Shown here: positions 58,021 through 64,000 of the stretch, piece after piece
How the letters are laid out: every line of letters begins with the position of its first letter
Position numbering within the stretch: the stretch's first letter is position 1
Assembly (NCBI GenBank): GCA_020726505.1
Contig: JAHLEZ010000001.1
Location: forward strand, 4,898,001-4,962,000
Reading direction: 5' to 3'
Source: Leptodontidium sp. MPI-SDFR-AT-0119
Lineage: Eukaryota; Ascomycota; Leotiomycetes; Helotiales; Leptodontidiaceae
Length of the DNA stretch: 64,000 nucleotides
Program-made: the position numbers and the translations under genes
Notes under the pieces: generated by a model
The model's input: only the letters and a program-made list of their open reading frames with translations
What the model was told of the DNA's origin: nothing
The model's database searches: none

Positions 58021-60540
58021 TCAAGACCGGACTCCGCAACGCCTTGGCTTCAACGAATCCAGATCAAGTGCCTTCTCTTGACCCCAAGCCTTAATCTTGC
58101 TGAAAACATTCTGCACCTCCTTCATCGCAGCCATACTTTCGATTTCCATCGCCGCCTCGACACTTAGCGCAGCTGCCGTAATGTTCCCCTCGAACGGATG
58201 GAATGGATATTCGTCAGCGTCACATTTGGTCCATTTTCCATCAGCGAGCTCGCGACCCTTTCCACCTTTGACGGGATGCGGTGGCACTTTGCCTTCTTTC
58301 AGGTACGCTCTAATCTTGCCGATGGTGCATTTCGACACCGCTGCAAGACTGCAATGACCCATGGAATGTTGCTCGATAAGACCAGCGTCGACGAATTTCC
58401 GAGCCATCTTGACGCCTGCAGCTAGAGGTGTGACAGGGTCTGCGGTATTGCTGATGAAGAGGACGGGGAATGATGTCTTGATAGGATCAGCTTTGTGAGA
58501 GGGATGGTCGTCCCAGCGCATTGGGGGGTCGATAGCTCTGACTGGGTATGCATCACAGGAGAGCATAACGGTCATCCATACATCGGCCCAGGAGGACTCG
58601 CTTGACATCTTCTCGAACGTTTTCTGAAGTTCTGGGAGGGTGTCATTGAACTAATTTCCTTGTCAGCTAGGTATATACAGTAAGTATCTCAAGGACGTGA
58701 TGTTGCTTACGGGATAGCGTTTATCGCTGCACATGATAGCGATTTGAGCCTCGTTGGGGAATATCTCTGCTGGTAGGTTTGCAGCACAGAATGGCTCTGG
58801 CTCAGGTAATTGGAAGATCAGTCCCAGGATATCATCGTAGCCGCGCGATAGAAGGTCAAAGATCCACGCAACAGCCATGAAGCCCGAATTTGGAGCGTAC
58901 AAGATCGAGAACAGAATCAACCTGACATGACTGTGGGTGATCAGGACTGGCTGCTTTGATATTGGATGGATCAGTGTGACTGGGTTCTCCTCGATCCTGT
59001 TCATTACGGCCTGGAATCGATCTTCGACATTCGATACTCTGTCACCGGGTCTGTACAACTCGCAATTCTCTTTCGCTTTGTGGCAGTAGTACGAGAATGA
59101 GTCAGAAATTTTGTCAGCATCTTGAATGCTTCCCCGCCAGACAGGGGAAACGTAATGATCGGCGTCAACGACCCCATCTACGGAATGTCAGCGAGAGCTC
59201 ACAAATGAACTGTCTGAGAATTATACCTAAGATAACTCGACCAACTCGATCCGGAAACATAGCTGCAAATGTAGCCCCAAGGAGTGTCTACATGAGAGCA
59301 GTTAGTACTGGAAATTGCCACAGGGAGGACTACACACTCCATAAGAAAATCCCCAATAGACAAGTTTTCCTTTGGTGTCCAGGCTGACCGTTGGCTGATC
59401 TCCATCCTGGGCTCGGAATGCAATATTTTCGTCAACTTCTTCATCATCTGAATCGCCGATGCGTTCTCTCCACTCATCCCACTTCATGAAAGTTAGTGCT
59501 ATTTTTCAAATAATCTCGACAGGAAGGATCTCGGTTTCTGTCATGACTTTCGAACAAAATCCTATATGTTTAAGCACTAGGGGGATATACTTACAGCGTC
59601 GACTATGCTCAGCATATCGTGTGCAACGCTCGGAGTATGAACATACTTGAGGATACTGTTGTTGCCATAAACGGCATCCTTCTCTCCACAAAGCTTGGCT
59701 ACAGCCCTTGCTCTGATATCGAGCTTCTGCAGAGTATCTGCACTCGAGTTGACATTCCCTACATCTCTCCCCGCAGTTTGCCACATGGTTCTGTGGAAGT
59801 TCCCTCGGATATAGTCTTCGCTGCTGGCGTCATATGGATCACCATTTGATCCAGCAAGTGGATACGAGAAGCAATCAGCTCGAGGAGTTGTTGCACCGAT
59901 TCCTCGAGGATCAAATCCGATGATGTCTTGCTTCTCTCCTACGATTTGCTGAAGACTATAACCAGCACCCATTGCGAATTGAACACCAGAACCACCTGGA
60001 CCACCAGGGTTGAGGAGCAACGGCGAAACGGATGCTTTCCGAGACCCATTATGACTACCTGGGACCAGAAGCAAAGCGATATGAACTTTTGGGTTGTCTG
60101 CTGAAGCATTCAATGGACGGTTGTAATCCATAGGTACAGTGAGTCTTGCACAAAGCATATCATAGAAACATGGTACCCATTCTAGCTTCTCGCTGGGAGT
60201 GATCTAATACCAGTTAGTACCAGTATCTTAGTACAAGGATATTACGACGAACAGTATCGAAGCTCATGTGCCTTTCTTCCAGTCCGTTTTTAATGGTACG
60301 ACCATTCCAATCGACTTTGAATGGATTCGGGATAGCATCCAAAGATTGCCACACAACAATGAAGAGGGCAACGGATGCAAGAGTCTTCAGTCTTCGCCAA
60401 GTAGATCGTCTCCTATTTGCTTTACATAGCCCGTCAATCTCCTGGCTAGCAACGCTAACTTCATCGTCAAGAAGGCCTGCCTTCTCATTGAAGGATGGAG
60501 CTTGATAAATCTGCGAATCCATGGTGAATTCCTCCGGCAT
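58021..60540 (-). CDS. Membrane-anchored TAP-like serine peptidase (alpha/beta hydrolase, S33 type)
   Basis: Six exons, 60540-60253, 60203-59595, 59481-59338, 59287-59227, 59177-58711 and 58650-58021, encode 732 residues. The N-terminus (first 55 residues, polar) is followed by one span, LASVALFIVVWQSL (about 55-70), giving a type II membrane protein instead of a secreted one. The fold has SPLLLNPGGPGGSGVQF (oxyanion region), IIGFDPRGIGATTP, nucleophile GFSYGTLLG with Ser at about residue 345, and ISNTADPVTPL (Asp about 594) with HSMGHCSLA (catalytic His about 622). TAP-like enzymes release tripeptides or act as proline iminopeptidases; the substrate is not deducible. A TATATATAA word sits about 105 bases upstream of the start. 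Confidence 0.93.
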
Positions 60541-61279
60541 TCAAAAGCGATTGATATGTGAACTTTGGTGTTTCGTCTTCACCAGACCCTTAGACGTTCA
60601 GAAAGTAAGGGGTGTTCAAGGCAAACAGCTCAAGGTATCCACATATATATAAGGATACACGTGTTGTAGTCGTCTAAGCGGCAACTTCACTGCAGCCTAA
60701 TGTGACCGCGTTTCCCATCGGGTCATATCTCACGCCGATGATGTTCGTAAAGGGCCTTGATGCAGCGCTGCTGTGCCTCAAATTCCCCGCGTTTGTTGAC
60801 GCGAGCTTCCCATTGGAAGACTTCACTATCCAATCACAACATGACTTAAGCGAGACTGCGGTGTTCGTATTCGTATGCACCGCCTTCAAGATGTTTGGTG
60901 TCTTCAACATCACCACGCACCCGCCTGACGCTCTACGCTCCTGGGTTCTCTCCTGCATTTCTCGCAACAAAGATTTCACGTCAATTGCCGCGTGCCAAAC
61001 CAGACCCCCCGTATCAGCCGTCAGCAGATTAGACTTGCCGAGGTAGGTTAGGGTCTGGCGTCGTGGTCGCATTCTCATTCCAATTCAGGGCATCAAGGCA
61101 AGGATAGTGGGCAGGGCAGGCTACGTATGCGCGGGGTACCTCAGCCTATCCATCCTATTCTCGCATCATCATCTCACAGCTCTAGAAAAAAACTGTCCTC
61201 TCCTTTATGTTTTCATTATCGTGAAGAGCTCTTGTTACCTTATTAGACAGCCAGCCAGCACTGAACAGTTAGATCCATC
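60541..61279. other. Divergent promoter, TAP-like peptidase / alpha-beta hydrolase
   Basis: These 739 bases separate two divergent start codons. A TATATATAA word at 60644-60652 lies about 105 bases from the TAP-like start. No gene is supported; the reading frames at 60674-61078 are motif-free. Confidence 0.55.
60644..60652 (-). promoter_or_regulatory. Candidate TATA box of the TAP-like peptidase gene
   Basis: The word TATATATAA (TTATATATA on the gene strand) lies about 105 bases upstream of the ATG at 60540. Position fits a TATA box, but AT words are common in such spacers. Confidence 0.35.
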
Positions 61280-62337
61280 ATGTCGAATTCCCAGAGCGCT
61301 CTCAAAATCTACTGCAGAAGATCCAGCTTCCAACGAGTCGCATACTTCCTCCGAATCCATATCCTCAAGTTCCTCACCAGTGTATACTTCCGGGCGTTGA
61401 GTCTCCCTCTTATTCGCAACAATTCGATCCTTCCTACCTTCACGAAAGTCTACCCTTGCCGGCCAACCCTCACAAATCGAGTATTCATACCCAAATCATA
61501 CAAGCCAGACGATGCTCTACTGCCGCTCTTCCTCGATATTCATGGCGGCGGGTTCGCCATAATGACACCCTCAAGTGACGACAAGTTCTGCTCCGAATTC
61601 GCCAACAAGAACAAAGTCCTGGTTGTTTCAATTGATTACCCAAAATCGCCAGCGCATCCATACCCAGCCGGCGTTCAAGCTGTGACAGATATAGTAAAGG
61701 CAATACTAGAAGACGAGACTTTGCCCTTCGACAAGACGAAGGTTGCGATTGGAGGGTTCAGTGCTGGAGCGAACCTGTCACTAGCTGTCAGTCAAGACAA
61801 TAGTCTCCAGAAGAAAATCGGAGGGGTTGTGGCATACTACCCGCCAACCAATTGGACCACAACAATCGATCACAAGCTTGCTACAAAGCCCAAGGATTCA
61901 CCACCGGATATACTAGAGGGTAATGGCCCCGCGTTCGACTGGGCTTACCTTAAACCAGGAACAGATCTTGAAGACCCGCAGCTCAGTGTTGCCTTCGCGC
62001 CCAGAGATAGACTACCCCAGAAGTTGTGCATTATTGGATGTGAACTCGATCTACTTTGCGGGGATTCTGAAGCCATGGCCGAGAGATTGGCAAACATTGG
62101 CACCGGCCAGAGAGTCGGCACAGAGCACGTTTGGGAGCAGAATGGGGTGAGATGGGAGAAAGTCTTGGGCGAAGAACATGGCATGTGGAGATCTGGGGTA
62201 TGCGGATTTTTGCTAACTTGATCTCAGGTTTTGACGTTACCCCAGCTATTGGCGCCAAGCAGGTTAGAGTCGCGGAAAGGAGGGAGAAGATGCATACTGA
62301 TGTCGCGCGCTGGTTGTTCAAGGAGGTTTATATTTGA
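61280..62337 (+). CDS. Alpha/beta hydrolase, HSL / arylesterase type
   Basis: Exons 61280-62180 and 62228-62337 encode 336 residues. The oxyanion motif HGGGF (about residue 88), nucleophile elbow GGFSAGANL (Ser161), the acid at CELDLLCGD (Asp about 257) and catalytic His300 in GEEHGFDVTPAIG are all present, so the enzyme should be active on short-chain esters or lactones. The intron (62181-62227) uses a GC donor: CAT G|GCATGT...CTAACTTGATCTCAG|GT TTT GAC. Splicing gives the family C-terminus (QVRVAERREKMHTDVARWLFKEVYI). Unspliced, the protein would end at 313 residues after the His and lose that end. There is no signal peptide, although a hydrophobic stretch (ILKFLTSVYFRALSLPL) occurs near residues 28-44. 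Confidence 0.92.
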
Positions 62338-64000
62338 TATATCATATCAAGCACCCCGGAGGTGTAAAATAGTATATTCGCGATCTCCCTTTGCATTTGC
62401 CTTCTGCACCGTGGAGAATCTTACAAAAAAACTCCGAGGAGCTGTGGCCAGGATGCTAGTCAAGCATTGGTCTGGCATATGTTTTGATTGGACGATGGAT
62501 GATGCGACTCTGGGTTGTGTCTTTTTTCTCTAGCGTGTTTATTGTCTCGTCTCAACTTGCGTACCAACAGTGTTTGAAGGGAGCTCTGGTTACGATTTTC
62601 TATTTTGAAAATTTTCAAAGTTCCCCTTGTTTGAGTCAGTCTCCTTGTTCTTGGATTTTGACCTTGTATGTTCCCAGTCAGATTTTTGTGTGAACCTAGA
62701 ATGCTCCCTATCAGGAAAGATACTGCCGCAATGCCACAGGGCTACCTGCCTAGAATATCACACTATACTCCATCTGAAATCGTTTATATTAATTAAAGAT
62801 CATCCTTAAGGCATTAACGTTGTCAGGAGAAAGTATCTTGAAGACAAGCTTCATACTCCGTAGACCCCTCAAGTTATACTTTACTCAAAAGCAAAATGTG
62901 TCGTTCTGACTAGCTGAGAGTCGAAACAGGAGGGGAAATGTCGTGATCATAGAGAAAGATATGGTCGAGACAGATATCTTTCCGTACTGAGGCATCGAGC
63001 ACCCAACACGTGACGCCACTCATTTGACATGTTGCCAAGTGGTCTTGATAGCTGGTGAAGCCTTTCCAAGAAGTCAACTCGATCTCCAAGCAATTTTCTC
63101 CATTATTTCCCCATGGGCACCGTTCCAAACCCCAAAGTCCCAGCGATAAGTCTTAGGAAAATGCTAAGCAATCCAAGAAGAAGTTGAGATCGCCGAGATA
63201 CAACTTGTGCAAATTCACGACTGCTGAGTGGTGGTTTCGCAGTCATGGCCAAGTCTTGGAAGTCGTTGCCAAAACTTGCACATCGCATGGAGAGACTTCA
63301 GCCCTCGACAATTGCAACTTGAGCCCCACTTTGCGAGTGTCTAAATATGGGGCCGCCCTCATTCTGGAAATATCTGACTGGCCAATTTCCGTGTCTTGTT
63401 GTTCCTGGCGTCGAAATCTGGCTCGGTCGAGGAAGCTCGAGGCGACGCTGAGACCTCGTCAAGGAGCGAGACCAATGGGGCACCCGCCAAGAACATTGGC
63501 AGTTACAGAGCCTCCTTCACCACCCAATTTGCAGACCTTGCAGACCTTGCCAAACATTGCCGCGACCTCGGTTGAGCCGCCAAGTTTATTTGCAAAGGCT
63601 TAAGCATCAGTGCTGAGACTTTGCAATCCACCTTCGTCCCTCTCCCTGGCGGGCTTCCATCGTGTCACTTGGCGTTTCTCAAAACATTGGCACTTCTCCG
63701 ACAGACTAAAGTCAGTTCAACCTTATCACAAACTGGCTCAGGGCCAAGGGCTTTGCCCATCGTGGCAGTCCCGGTCGAATTGATGGGGGTGGGACGTGGT
63801 CGTGCAGAGGACCAGGGATTTTGCTTTCGGGACTAGCGCCTGAAGGCGGCTTCTCCATACTTTGTATATAAGAGTCTCTTATTCCGTCGCAAGCATTTTG
63901 GATCTGCAGCTGCGCTCAATTCTTTTCATTTCGCACCCAGTTATTATCAGAAGCTTGACGCTCTCTATCTCTCTACCCCTTCATAATCCTTTAATCTTGC
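62338..64000. other. Non-coding right edge
   Basis: This 1.66 kb has no supported gene. It carries GCCAA/TTGGCA words and short CAGACCTTG repeats near 63530-63550. The last 150 bases look like a promoter and 5' leader of a rightward gene beyond the window. Confidence 0.5.
63865..63872 (+). promoter_or_regulatory. Candidate TATA box for a gene beyond the right edge
   Basis: TATATAAG lies 130 bases from the window end and is followed by T/C-rich leader-like sequence with no ATG up to the edge. It fits a fungal promoter reading rightward. Confidence 0.45.

Noticed and set aside
1..64000. tRNA, rRNA, CRISPR or intact transposon
   Set aside because: By eye I found no B-box-like tRNA core with a plausible fold, no repeat-spacer array, and no terminal repeats with transposase or reverse-transcriptase sequence; a covariance-model scan would be decisive for tRNAs.

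Overview
The window is nuclear DNA of a filamentous ascomycete (Pezizomycotina). The evidence is the compact gene spacing, small introns (mostly 46-140 nt) with GT...CTAAC...AG signals, a HET-domain gene, a fungal bestrophin, a GH81 glucanase and fungal-specific families such as HAM1-like, DUF4211 and Mpo1. A leotiomycete-like fungus is my guess from protein flavour only. I built 21 protein-coding loci with 53 coding introns by hand, checking that exon phases join and that family motifs are continuous. I saw no rRNA, tRNA, CRISPR array or intact transposon.

Layout: 0.3-14 kb is a conserved core block: CAND1 (-), a small acidic mitochondrial-type protein (+), a PLAC8-domain protein with an odd repeated tail (+), the Spg1/Tem1 septation GTPase (-), glycine cleavage H protein (+) and porphobilinogen deaminase (-). 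From 14 to 27.5 kb the content turns accessory: an F-box protein (+), a C2H2 zinc-finger protein (-), a HET-domain protein (+), a 2.4 kb stretch without genes, and a GH81 endo-1,3-beta-glucanase (+) broken by one in-frame stop. From 28.8 to 49 kb the window is housekeeping again: an ADF-H-type protein (-), an unknown 535-residue protein (-), Tom22 (+), a bestrophin-type anion channel (+), the Mps1 spindle-checkpoint kinase (+), mitochondrial EF-Tu (-) and a HAM1-like lipid-binding-fold protein (-). From 52 to 62.3 kb lie Mpo1 (-), a DUF4211 nuclear protein (-), a membrane-anchored TAP-like serine peptidase (-) and an HSL-type alpha/beta hydrolase (+). The last 1.6 kb is non-coding and ends with a TATA box for a gene beyond the window.

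The genes do not form a metabolic cluster. Several serve mitochondria (Tom22, EF-Tu, GCV H protein, the acidic protein) or cell division (Spg1, Mps1, CAND1), but I see no sign of co-regulation beyond shared divergent promoters. The most unusual signals are the roughly 24-residue H-x-[L/I/F/M]-x-x-C repeat in the PLAC8 protein, the nonsense codon in GH81, three GC-AG introns among 53, a 51-bp partial duplication of the bestrophin tail in the next intergenic region, and a perfect 11-bp hairpin inside an Mpo1 intron.
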